DNA of 13,491 nt from Oscillospiraceae bacterium (GTDB taxonomy: Bacteria > Bacillota > Clostridia > Oscillospirales > Ruminococcaceae): the NCBI GenBank assembly GCA_015067125.1, contig SVNB01000045.1, positions 1-13,491 of the forward strand, in the 5' to 3' direction. Under the pieces are notes generated by a model that was not told the origin of the DNA, made no database searches, and saw only the letters and a program-made list of their open reading frames with translations. This document shows, in pieces, positions 5,839-12,291 of the stretch (its first letter is position 1; every line of letters begins with the position of its first letter). Both the position numbers and the translations under genes were made by a program.

Positions 5839-5841
5839 AAA
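5813..5841 (-). promoter_or_regulatory. Candidate cupin promoter inside the terminator hairpin
   Basis: On the minus strand, TTTAAA (5836-5841), a 17-base spacer and TACAAT (5813-5818) with an upstream TG (extended -10) form a sigma-A-like promoter. Transcription would start near 5805, inside the hairpin loop. The RNA would then lack the first arm and leave the ribosome binding site free. Confidence 0.5.
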
Positions 5842-5845
5842 GAGT

Positions 5846-7174
5846 TTAATCAGAAAATCTTATTTCTATTTCGCGTTTTTTACGCAGGTAATAAATGGTT
5901 CCCAGAACTGCACTTATCAGCCAGCCCAAAGGATATCCAAGCGCCACCGCCATAAAAGAATCTGTATATTGTGTTACCATAAAAAGATATATCTGGCGGA
6001 AAACCACGAAGGAAAAAAGCCTTATGGCTGTGGGGAATCTGGTATCGCCGCTGCCGCAAAGTGCGCCGGAAAGTACGGAATTCATCGCCACCAGAGCGTA
6101 AAAAGGCGTCATAAACCGCAAAAGAAATACGCCGTATTCTATAACTTCCGCTTCTTTATTAAAAAGAGCGATAAGATGCGGGGCAAAAGCAAGTATCGGA
6201 ACCGTTACCGCGGCGGTTGCCGCAAAAGCAAGGATAACCGCGTATTTTGTACCCTTTTCCGCCCTTTTTACGTCATGCACGCCAAGGTTCTGACCCACAA
6301 AAGTGGTGATGCTCATGGAAATACTGTCCAGCGGGATTATTGCAAAATGATCTATTTTGATATATGCGGACCATGCCGCCATAACGGAAGAACCAAAAGA
6401 GTTTATATAAGACTGCACAAATACGTTGGAAAAAGAAGTTATACTTTGCTGCAAAGCCGTTGGAAATCCTATATGAAAAATCTCTTTCATTACATATTCG
6501 TGCATTTTAATATTCTTCCAGTGCAGCTTAAAAATTCCGTTTGTTTTTGTAAGGGTTAAAAGAACCAGCACAGAAGATATTATCTGGGAAAGAACGGTTG
6601 CGTATGCTGCGCCCGCAACGCCCATTTTAAACAGAATTACAAAAACAAGGTCAAAAACCACGTTTACAACAGAAGAAACCACAAGAAAATAAAGCGGCTT
6701 TCTGGAATCCCCTACCGCACGCAGAATCGCCGCACCCATGTTGTAAATCATAAGAGAAGCAATGCCGGAAAAATATATCGTAAGATAGGTTCTGGATTCC
6801 GCAAAAACGTCATCCGGCGTTTTCATAAATTCCAGCATATACGGCACCATAAAAACGCCTATGGCGGTTGCAAATATGCTTAATACAAAAATCATCGCAA
6901 CAGCGGTGTGTACCGCATCCTGAACTTTTTTCTCGTTCTGGGCACCGAAGTTTCTTGCAATTACAACAGAAGCACCGCTGGAAAGTCCCGTAAAAAAGCC
7001 GATCAGCATATTTACTATCGGCGTTGTTGTTCCAACTGCTGCCAAAGCCTGTTTGCTTACAAAATTTCCTACTATTATGCTGTCAACAGCCGTATAAAGC
7101 TGCTGAAAAAGATAACCAAGCGCCAGCGGAAGAGCAAATTTTATTATGCGCGACCAGATATTGCCTTCCGTCAT
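5846..7174 (-). CDS. MATE family multidrug/Na+ efflux transporter
   Basis: A 442-residue inner-membrane antiporter with about twelve helices in two MatE repeats, exporting cationic drugs or metabolites using an H+ or Na+ gradient. The start region MTEGNIWSRIIKFALPLALG, with the following FQQLYTAVDSIIVGNFV, is the diagnostic MATE opening. Other family marks include GFFTGLSSGASVVIARNFGA, and GQNLG plus MNSVLSGALCGSGDTRFP in the second repeat. I chose ATG 7172-7174 because GCGGAG lies 5 bases upstream and the family usually starts at this Met. A GTG at 7196-7198 would add eight residues (beginning MASKSGVL) but has only a weak ribosome binding site. The substrate cannot be told from sequence. 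It is transcribed from the promoter at 7239-7267 and ends at the hairpin 5786-5838. Confidence 0.92.
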   Translation of the reverse strand: MTEGNIWSRIIKFALPLALGYLFQQLYTAVDSIIVGNFVSKQALAAVGTTTPIVNMLIGFFTGLSSGASVVIARNFGAQNEKKVQDAVHTAVAMIFVLSIFATAIGVFMVPYMLEFMKTPDDVFAESRTYLTIYFSGIASLMIYNMGAAILRAVGDSRKPLYFLVVSSVVNVVFDLVFVILFKMGVAGAAYATVLSQIISSVLVLLTLTKTNGIFKLHWKNIKMHEYVMKEIFHIGFPTALQQSITSFSNVFVQSYINSFGSSVMAAWSAYIKIDHFAIIPLDSISMSITTFVGQNLGVHDVKRAEKGTKYAVILAFAATAAVTVPILAFAPHLIALFNKEAEVIEYGVFLLRFMTPFYALVAMNSVLSGALCGSGDTRFPTAIRLFSFVVFRQIYLFMVTQYTDSFMAVALGYPLGWLISAVLGTIYYLRKKREIEIRFSD

Positions 7175-7238
7175 AAGAACTCCGCTTTTGGAAGCCACTT
7201 TATCAAATCTCTTCTTTCTTTAAAAATATCCATAATGA

Positions 7239-7267
7239 ATAATAAACTTATATTTTTTCATTTTCAA
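7239..7267 (-). promoter_or_regulatory. Sigma-A-type promoter of the MATE gene
   Basis: On the minus strand TTGAAA (7262-7267), a spacer of exactly 17 and TATTAT (7239-7244): each hexamer matches 5 of 6 consensus bases. The predicted start near 7232 gives a leader of about 58 bases. Confidence 0.65.
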
Positions 7268-7374
7268 GGGTTTTTATACAATTCTCTGTTTATGCAAAAA
7301 GATGATGAAAAAATTTACATTTTTTTGAGTATTTTTAATTGTTATTAGTTTTTTATGTTCAAATTTTTTCTTTT

Positions 7375-7403
7375 TTGAATTTTTTACTTCAAAACACTTT
7401 AAT
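7375..7403 (+). promoter_or_regulatory. Candidate promoter of the 113-residue membrane protein gene
   Basis: TTGAAT (7375-7380), a 17-base spacer and TTTAAT (7398-7403). The surrounding 283-base gap (7175-7457) is extremely AT-rich and otherwise holds only the MATE promoter and a TTCAAA/TTTGAA dyad (about 7358-7379). Confidence 0.45.
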
Positions 7404-7457
7404 AAATAGCTGTTTTATGTTATTCTATATAAAGAATTTTTTCCGGAGGTCCATAAG

Positions 7458-7799
7458 ATGAATTACATATATCTTATACTTGGTATTGTTCTTGGCCTTG
7501 TTTTTCTTGGCAGAGGCAAAAATACCAGAAACAAAAAGTTTATTCCTTATGAAGTAAAAACAAAGCTTAAAACCAAAAAAACTATGGAAGAATACGAAGA
7601 ATGGTGCCGGCGCGAAGCCACCGGATGTTCCCTTCTCGGCGGCGGATTTGTTGTTTTCGGCATTTCTGCAACTTTTATGGACAGCAACGCTCTTATCAGC
7701 ACGATTATTGCGGTAGCTTCTCTTCTTCTTTTCCTCGTTGGCTTTTTTATGCGCATATATAACAACAAAAAACACCTTAATCATTATTTTACAAAATAA
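7458..7799 (+). CDS. 113-residue two-helix membrane protein of unknown function
   Basis: ATG 7458 follows GGAGG (7445-7449) by 8 bases. The N-terminal helix is MNYIYLILGIVLGLVFLG, then a basic and polar segment (about 19-57, RGKNTRNKKFIPYEV and TMEEYEEWCRREATG), then a long hydrophobic region (about 58-99), probably one hairpin or two helices, and a basic tail ending NHYFTK. The layout recalls the small DUF3784-type membrane proteins, but the match is weak and I would leave it as hypothetical. It is a single-gene unit between the MATE promoter and a terminator at 7815-7857. Confidence 0.78.
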   Translation: MNYIYLILGIVLGLVFLGRGKNTRNKKFIPYEVKTKLKTKKTMEEYEEWCRREATGCSLLGGGFVVFGISATFMDSNALISTIIAVASLLLFLVGFFMRIYNNKKHLNHYFTK

Positions 7800-7814
7800 T
7801 AAAAAGGCAGCAAT

Positions 7815-7857
7815 AAACCCGACCGGCGGATCAACCGCAGGCCGGGTTTTTATTTTT
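7815..7857. terminator. Intrinsic terminator after the small membrane protein gene
   Basis: AAACCCG (7815-7821) pairs with CGGGTTT (7843-7849), with inner pairing GCGG/CCGC and CC/GG, followed by a T-rich tail (7847-7857). It sits only a few bases from the end of the convergent HExxH gene (stop at 7860) and can serve both sides. Confidence 0.8.
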
Positions 7858-7859
7858 TA

Positions 7860-8645
7860 TCAAAATTCTTTTTCTGCTTCTTCTATATGGTTTCTTATCG
7901 CGTTTTCGTTTTCAAGGCAATAGGCATAAGAAGCTTCCATAAAATCCGTTATGCTGTTGTTTTTATAAAGTTCGCTTATTTTATCAAGAACAGGCTTTCC
8001 GTTTATAATCATATCGAAAAAATAAGGATAAACACAGCCGCCGTCTTCCCTTGGAAAATACGGATTTATCAGGCTTAATCTATCATCGCTCATTATGGCT
8101 TCCACAACCATTTCGCTTAATATCCATTTAAGCGATGGGGTTTCGTACTCTTCATAGCTGTCGCCAAAATGTTTGTTCCACACATAAAACCAAAAATAGT
8201 GAATAACCTCGTGAATGGATAATCCCAAAGCTCCTCTTTCGCTGTTAAGATAAAAAATATCAAAATACTTTTCCTGCAAAAATCTTGGGCAAACGGGGTT
8301 CATTGTTATGTTGCCCGTAAGGTCATTAAAAAGCAGTCCGGAATCCAGTTCAAACGCTTCGGAAAGCGCATCCTCGATTTGGCTTCTGTAATTCTGAAAA
8401 TGCTCGTTATACCGGATTATCTTGCTTTCCAGTTCATCTTCTATATTGCCGTAAACTTCTTCAAGAACTTTATAAATATATTCTTTCTTTTCTTCAAAAT
8501 TTCTTTTTTCAAGTTCGGTTTTATCTATCTGCGGGTAAAAATACAGAACGGAATCGCTCCAGAAAGGCGTTTGTTCATCTGTCTGGAAAAGCATAATGCT
8601 TTCTATAGAATATTCATATCCCGGATTTTTATATGTGATATTCAT
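7860..8645 (-). CDS. HExxH metallopeptidase-like protein
   Basis: A 261-residue cytoplasmic protein with no signal peptide. The motif GLSIHEVIHYFWFYVW places a zinc-metalloprotease HExxH at 145-149. About 30 residues on, ILSEMVVEAIMSD (175-187) offers Glu178 or Glu182 as a third ligand, a gluzincin-like arrangement. The N-terminal 100 residues are helical and acidic, and the C-terminal part (from NPYFPREDGG) is Tyr/Phe-rich. I do not recognise a named family; peptidase activity is inferred from the motif only. ATG 8643-8645 has GAGGG 6 bases upstream. It is the last gene of the DUF2284 operon, 26 bases after the unknown 269-residue protein. Confidence 0.8.
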   Translation of the reverse strand: MNITYKNPGYEYSIESIMLFQTDEQTPFWSDSVLYFYPQIDKTELEKRNFEEKKEYIYKVLEEVYGNIEDELESKIIRYNEHFQNYRSQIEDALSEAFELDSGLLFNDLTGNITMNPVCPRFLQEKYFDIFYLNSERGALGLSIHEVIHYFWFYVWNKHFGDSYEEYETPSLKWILSEMVVEAIMSDDRLSLINPYFPREDGGCVYPYFFDMIINGKPVLDKISELYKNNSITDFMEASYAYCLENENAIRNHIEEAEKEF

Positions 8646-8671
8646 TTATGTCCCTCTGAATTTTTAAGAAA

Positions 8672-9481
8672 TCATCTGTAATCGTCCATTTCGAACGTAA
8701 AGGTTCCCACTTCGCCAAATTCGTCATAATCTATTTTTTTGCCCGGAACGGCAAAGCCTTTGCTGTGAGAAATAGGCGTTACTTCCACCATTTCTCCGCG
8801 GTTTTCCATCCAGTCCAGGCGGCAGAGAATTATACTTGTGCAGCAATAATAAATATCAATAACGTCTTTTCTTACCGCAAGATAGTCTGCCCCATCGTGG
8901 GAATAGCAAAGAGCCGCGCAGGATTCTTCCCCTTCAAGCATATCTTTGATTTTTCTGATAAAGGCTTCGTCTTTTTCGTCTTTTATAAGTTCGCCTTTTA
9001 TAAAATCCGCAATAAGAAGATAGTTTTCTTTTCCGGCGGCGGTAAAACCGTCTTTTTCAAGAATATCGAAAACATTGCTTTCTTCCGGAAAGCCTTCCAT
9101 CAAAAGCGCGGAAATATTTTCTTCCACCGCTTTGCGGTAGGTCATAAGGCTTACGGTTTCTCCCTCGCGGATTTTACCTTCCACAAAAGGAATAATTGGA
9201 TCGTGGCAAAAACGGATATAATCTTCGCCGAAAAGCGGAGCTTCCTCGCAAAGAGTTTCTTCGTAATTTTCAAAAGGTTTGCCGCCGTTTCTTACCACTC
9301 TGTAAATTTCTTCGTATTTAATCTCTTTTGAAGCCGAAAAAATCATTTCCACAGTTTCCGCAAAAAGAGAATTTATATCTTCTTTTGAAAGTTCGCTTCT
9401 GTTTTCAAGTTTTTTCAGCTTTGCGGAAAGTTCTTCTTTATCCGCAGAATTAAGTTTTTCTATGGCTTCTTCGTATCTCAT
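8672..9481 (-). CDS. 269-residue acidic protein of unknown function
   Basis: A soluble, Glu-rich protein beginning MRYEEAIEKLNSADKEELSA. The first 60 residues are strongly helical and probably coiled-coil-like, the middle is mixed, and the C-terminus is beta-rich (MVEVTPISHSKGFAVPGKK, then VGTFTFEMDDYR). Cysteines occur in ESCAALCYSHDGADYLAV and IYYCCTSIILCRLDW but do not form a known metal motif. I recognise no family. The ribosome binding site GAGGA, 7 bases before ATG 9479-9481, overlaps the stop codon of the DUF2284 gene (TGAGGA), implying translational coupling. A partnership with the HExxH protein downstream is plausible because the two are co-transcribed, but is only inferred. Confidence 0.75.
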   Translation of the reverse strand: MRYEEAIEKLNSADKEELSAKLKKLENRSELSKEDINSLFAETVEMIFSASKEIKYEEIYRVVRNGGKPFENYEETLCEEAPLFGEDYIRFCHDPIIPFVEGKIREGETVSLMTYRKAVEENISALLMEGFPEESNVFDILEKDGFTAAGKENYLLIADFIKGELIKDEKDEAFIRKIKDMLEGEESCAALCYSHDGADYLAVRKDVIDIYYCCTSIILCRLDWMENRGEMVEVTPISHSKGFAVPGKKIDYDEFGEVGTFTFEMDDYR

Positions 9482-9491
9482 TTTTTATTCC

Positions 9492-10097
9492 TCAATCAAT
9501 CATCGCAAGTTCTTCGGAATCGCTTAAAAGTCCGACTATAAAAAGAAAATATTCCGGAGCTTTTCCGTTTTCTATCCAAAGTATTTTTGTGCCGAAAATA
9601 TCTTCCGCCGTTTTAACAAGGTTTCCGCCAATGGCATCTATTGCCGGACGGATATCGTCTTCGTGACGGCAGGGTTTGCCCTTTGGACGGGTGCAGCGCT
9701 TGCATTTTGCGCAGTGGCCTCCATCCAACGCAAAAGAACCCGGGTTTGCTCTTTCCAAAGCAAGGATCCATTTGCTTGCAAGAATATAGTTCTGGTGGCG
9801 GATTCCAAGCACAAGGCTGTCTATTTTCTCTTCGGTCATTCCGTGCTCGGCAATATCGTCTTCCAGATACATTTTAAACGCAAAAAGGTGCAGATATTTA
9901 TATTTATTCCAGTATTTTTCCTTTACGTCAAAGCTGTATGGCGGGCATCCCCATTTTGCGCCGTAATTTGGGCACATTTTGCAGCATTCGATAAATCTTT
10001 CCACTTCCACAAAATCCTTTGCGTAATCCACGGAAGAAACTGCTTTATATTCCCTTTCTATGCTTTTTATTCCTTTTGCTTTTCTGAAACGAATCAT
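9492..10097 (-). CDS. DUF2284 predicted metal-binding (iron-sulfur) protein
   Basis: A 201-residue cytoplasmic protein of the DUF2284 family. The N-terminal cluster is ECCKMCPNYGAKWGCPPY (Cys38, 39, 42, 51) and the C-terminal cluster is GGHCAKCKRCTRPKGKPCRH (Cys129, 132, 135, 143). The second has the C-x2-C-x2-C-x7-C spacing that suits an Fe-S cluster. This cysteine layout is the family hallmark; the reaction is not known. ATG 10095-10097 has AAAGGTG 8 bases upstream. It is the first gene of a three-gene minus-strand operon driven by the promoter at 10133-10161, followed by the coupled 269-residue gene and the HExxH gene. Confidence 0.88.
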   Translation of the reverse strand: MIRFRKAKGIKSIEREYKAVSSVDYAKDFVEVERFIECCKMCPNYGAKWGCPPYSFDVKEKYWNKYKYLHLFAFKMYLEDDIAEHGMTEEKIDSLVLGIRHQNYILASKWILALERANPGSFALDGGHCAKCKRCTRPKGKPCRHEDDIRPAIDAIGGNLVKTAEDIFGTKILWIENGKAPEYFLFIVGLLSDSEELAMID

Positions 10098-10132
10098 AAT
10101 CCAATCACCTTTTATTATTAAAACTATGTTTT

Positions 10133-10161
10133 ATAATATCATAAAGCCCGGTTTATTGCAA
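10133..10161 (-). promoter_or_regulatory. Promoter of the DUF2284 operon
   Basis: On the minus strand TTGCAA (10156-10161), a 17-base spacer and TATTAT (10133-10138). The -35 overlaps the last two codons and stop of the upstream gene. The predicted start is near 10126, about 30 bases before ATG 10097. It separates this operon from the upstream gene, with no clear terminator between. Confidence 0.5.
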
Positions 10162-10653
10162 ATCTTCGGCAAATTTTTCGCATATAACCCGGTATGCCGG
10201 AGCATAGGCTTTTTTATATTCTTTTGTATGGCTTACCATTTTTCCGTCATAATCCGCAAGATATTCTTCCAGTTCCTTTGCGGAAAAAGGAGCTTTTTCC
10301 GCTGCCGCAAGATTTTTAAGCACGGTTGTTTTTTCTTCAAAATCTGATTTTATTCCGTTTTCCGCGGATTTTATAAACACTTTACAGATTTTTTCTGCCG
10401 GTATGTTCTTTGCTTTTGCCGCGCAAAGATCAATTCGCGCGTATCCGCTTCCGATAGATTCCAAAAGCCGAGCACGGCTATTTTCTTTTATATTTTCCAT
10501 CTCATTTTTGAGCATGCTCAAAGCCTGTTCTTCGTTTTTTATAAGATGTCCGCAGCCAAAAGCGCTTTGAAAACAAAGTTTTACCGCATCCTGCGGAAGC
10601 ATAAGCGGATATTTTTTAAAGTGAAACAATAAAATATCTTCAAATCCGTTCAA
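10153..10653 (-). CDS. Protein of unknown function, 166 residues
   Basis: A soluble protein with a clear N-terminal motif region, FHFKKYPLMLPQDAVKLCFQ then SAFGCGHLIKNEEQAL. I believe this recurs in uncharacterised clostridial proteins, but I cannot attach a function. The rest is mostly helical, ending with an aromatic-rich segment (SHTKEYKKAYAPAYRVICEK). Start choice: an ATG at 10660-10662 sits only one base after GGGGAG, too close for initiation, whereas TTG 10651-10653, three codons in, has the same GGGGAG at a spacing of 10. I therefore use TTG; the ATG start would give 169 residues. The gene diverges from the YihY gene and shares its promoter region. Confidence 0.72.
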   Translation of the reverse strand: MNGFEDILLFHFKKYPLMLPQDAVKLCFQSAFGCGHLIKNEEQALSMLKNEMENIKENSRARLLESIGSGYARIDLCAAKAKNIPAEKICKVFIKSAENGIKSDFEEKTTVLKNLAAAEKAPFSAKELEEYLADYDGKMVSHTKEYKKAYAPAYRVICEKFAEDLQ

Positions 10654-10679
10654 AAAAATCATTCTCCCCTGCCGGATAA

Positions 10680-10699
10680 ACCAAAATTTACTATTTGGT
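10680..10699. promoter_or_regulatory. Candidate operator ACCAAA-N8-TTTGGT
   Basis: A perfect 6-base dyad with an 8-base spacer, ending 3 bases before the -35 of the YihY promoter. A second dyad, TGAAT-T-ATTCA (10703-10713), overlaps that -35. Such placement fits a repressor or activator site; the binder is unknown. Confidence 0.3.
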
Positions 10700-10701
10700 A
10701 C

Positions 10702-10731
10702 TTGAATTATTCATACCCGATGATTTATGAT
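10702..10731 (+). promoter_or_regulatory. Promoter of the YihY-family gene
   Basis: TTGAAT (10702-10707), spacer 18, TATGAT (10726-10731). The predicted start near 10738 leaves a leader of about 36 bases. Confidence 0.5.
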
Positions 10732-10732
10732 A

Positions 10733-10762
10733 ATTATAATAACATAAAATAAGGTATTTTAA
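10733..10762 (-). promoter_or_regulatory. Promoter of the divergent 166-residue protein gene
   Basis: On the minus strand TTAAAA (10757-10762), spacer 18, TATAAT (10733-10738). Its -10 is one base from the -10 of the plus-strand promoter, so polymerases at the two promoters would exclude each other. Confidence 0.45.
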
Positions 10763-10773
10763 CAGGTGTTTTG

Positions 10774-11658
10774 ATGAACCGTATTTTTTCTTTTAACGGA
10801 ATTTTAAGTCTTCTGGAAAAATTCTTTGCGCTGAAGCTGAACCGCTCTGCGGCGGCACTTTCTTATTTTTTAATAATGACGCTTTTTCCCATGCTTATCT
10901 GCGTACAGTGGATACTTGGCATATTCGGAGAAGACATTATACTTTTTCTTGAAGAATTTTCCTATATAATTCCTTCCGGGGTACTTTCCATAATAGAAGA
11001 ATATCTTGTATATACGGGATCGCAATCCGGCGGTCTTCTTGTAGTAGGCGTTGTTACCGCAGTTTATACCGGCGCCGCCGCATTCAGAATGCTTTCGGAT
11101 TCCCTGCGCGAAATTTACGAAAGCCGCGGCGGAAACGATGCCGCAAGATTTATTTTCAGCTTTGTTTATGCGGTTGCTTTTCTGCTTATGGTCTATCTTT
11201 TTGCTATAATCGTTATTGCGGGAAGATGGCTTATAAACCTTTTGGAACCTGTTTTTGCGGCAATAGATTTTATAAATCTTATTGACCTTGCAAACCTTTG
11301 GAACTGGTTCCGTTTTATAATCCTTGACGTTCTTTCCGCAGGAATGCTATATACCGTATATTATTTCAGCGCGTGGCGCAGTCCGTATAAAATCAGCGTT
11401 CTTCCCGGCGCGGCAATAGGTTCCGTGCTTTTTACCGCCGTAAGCGGATTCTTTTCATGGTTCATAAGTTCTTCGGTAAAATATTCCGCAGTTTATGGTT
11501 CACTTGCTTCCGTTATAATTCTGATGCTCTGGCTTTATATTCTTGCGAATATTACCCTTATCGGCGCACTGATAAACAAGGAATTAAGCGAGCACAAATC
11601 CGATCCGAAGATGAAACTTCATACCGACGTACACAGCTTTATAAAGAAAAAGCAGTAA
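10774..11658 (+). CDS. YihY/virulence factor BrkB family membrane protein
   Basis: A 294-residue inner-membrane protein with six predicted helices at about 28-52, 86-108, 127-150, 178-200, 209-232 and 241-267. Family marks are AAALSYFLIMTLFPMLI at the first helix, the loop FRMLSDSLREIYESRGG, WRSPYKISVLPGAAIGS before helix 5, and the signature YGSLASVIILMLWLYILANI in helix 6. The family was once named ribonuclease BN in error; its transport or envelope role is not established. ATG 10774 has AGGTG 5 bases upstream; the in-frame TTG at 10771 is only 2 bases from it, so I reject it. The cytoplasmic tail is basic (ending FIKKKQ). It is a monocistronic unit with its own promoter, ending near the convergent terminator at 11663-11691. 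Confidence 0.92.
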   Translation: MNRIFSFNGILSLLEKFFALKLNRSAAALSYFLIMTLFPMLICVQWILGIFGEDIILFLEEFSYIIPSGVLSIIEEYLVYTGSQSGGLLVVGVVTAVYTGAAAFRMLSDSLREIYESRGGNDAARFIFSFVYAVAFLLMVYLFAIIVIAGRWLINLLEPVFAAIDFINLIDLANLWNWFRFIILDVLSAGMLYTVYYFSAWRSPYKISVLPGAAIGSVLFTAVSGFFSWFISSSVKYSAVYGSLASVIILMLWLYILANITLIGALINKELSEHKSDPKMKLHTDVHSFIKKKQ

Positions 11659-11662
11659 ACAA

Positions 11663-11691
11663 AAAAGCTCCCTTTATACAAGAGAGCTTTT
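11663..11691 (-). terminator. Convergent terminator between the YihY and HTH genes
   Basis: AAAAGCTC (11663-11670) and GAGCTTTT (11684-11691) form an 8-base stem with a 13-base loop. The minus strand has six T after the stem, so it best ends the HTH gene, whose last codons and stop (11674-11676) lie within it. It may also stop YihY transcripts. Confidence 0.7.
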
Positions 11692-12117
11692 ATAATATTC
11701 GTCTATCAGTCCGAAAACGTCTTTTGGTTTTCCGCGCAGAATAACCCTTGGGGTTTTGTATAATCCATCAAGGCTGAAATTTATATCTCTGTAATTTTCG
11801 TTTGTTATGCGGTAACAGAAAAATTCCGATATTCCTTTAACGTCCGCCTTTGGCAAATCAAGGATAACGCAGGTTTCTTCTTCCTTTTTGCTGTCGTTAA
11901 GCATAAAATCATAGACTGTGCTGTTGTTTTTTGCCACAATGCTTGGGCGCACGGCAGGATTTCTGATAAACGCATCCACTTCTTCCGGGGTAAAATGCCA
12001 CATTCCGTTTATCTTTTCGCCTTTAAGAATTCCAGAAGAAATATAGTTGCGAATGGTGCGGTCGGAAAGACCGGTTATAAGTGTAAGATGATTTATAAGA
12101 TAAAGTTTTTCTTCCAT
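11674..12117 (-). CDS. MerR/excisionase-like helix-turn-helix regulator
   Basis: A 147-residue DNA-binding protein. Residues 5-52 form a MerR/HTH_17-type winged helix: LTLITGLSDRTIRNYISSGI, then the wing GEKINGMWHF and TPEEVDAFI. A short linker containing STVYDFMLND leads to a C-terminal alpha/beta domain (about 80-147, ETCVILDLPKADVKGISEFF onward) that I do not recognise. It lacks the long dimerisation coiled coil of classic MerR proteins. Despite its excisionase-like HTH there are no mobile-element genes nearby, so a transcription-factor role is more likely. ATG 12115-12117 has AAGGAG 8 bases upstream. It is driven by the good promoter at 12160-12188, whose -35 lies in a dyad that could be an autoregulatory site. 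It diverges from the XRE regulator. Confidence 0.82.
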   Translation of the reverse strand: MEEKLYLINHLTLITGLSDRTIRNYISSGILKGEKINGMWHFTPEEVDAFIRNPAVRPSIVAKNNSTVYDFMLNDSKKEEETCVILDLPKADVKGISEFFCYRITNENYRDINFSLDGLYKTPRVILRGKPKDVFGLIDEYYKSSLV

Positions 12118-12159
12118 AATGAAAACTCCTTTTTTTATTTACTTGCCGGCTGCAATTAA

Positions 12160-12188
12160 ATTATACCGCCGGAAAAATCGCTTTTCAA
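12160..12188 (-). promoter_or_regulatory. Promoter of the MerR-like gene with overlapping dyad
   Basis: On the minus strand TTGAAA (12183-12188), spacer 17, perfect TATAAT (12160-12165). The -35 is half of a perfect dyad, TTTCAA-T-TTGAAA (12183-12195), a likely operator. Confidence 0.7.
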
Positions 12189-12217
12189 TTTGAAATTAAG
12201 CGTGTTTTTCATATCCG

Positions 12218-12243
12218 CAACCAATAGTTGACATACAGTTGGT
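12218..12243 (+). promoter_or_regulatory. Candidate control region of the XRE regulator gene
   Basis: A perfect -35 hexamer TTGACA (12228-12233) has no good -10 at 16-18 bases (TTCGGA or TCGGAT only). It is flanked by ACCAA (12220-12224) and TTGGT (12239-12243), an inverted repeat bracketing the -35, which suggests activator-dependent or autoregulated expression. Confidence 0.35.
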
Positions 12244-12291
12244 AGTCTTTTTCGGATTTTTTTGATAAGATAAAGTCACGGAGGTGATAAA

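Noticed and set aside
5969..6559. 196-codon plus-strand frame opposite the MATE gene
   Set aside because: Antisense shadow of a clear transporter gene; no family features.
8765..9331. 188-codon plus-strand frame opposite the 269-residue gene
   Set aside because: Phe/Lys-rich antisense shadow; the minus strand gene has a ribosome binding site and operon coupling.
10138..10156. Palindrome-like ATAAAGCCCGGTTTAT as a terminator between two minus-strand genes
   Set aside because: Imperfect, with no room for a loop and no following T tract; it lies inside the spacer of a better-supported promoter.
11674..12117. Reading the HTH protein as a phage or transposon excisionase
   Set aside because: No integrase, recombinase or attachment-like repeats lie nearby, and the protein carries an extra C-terminal domain.
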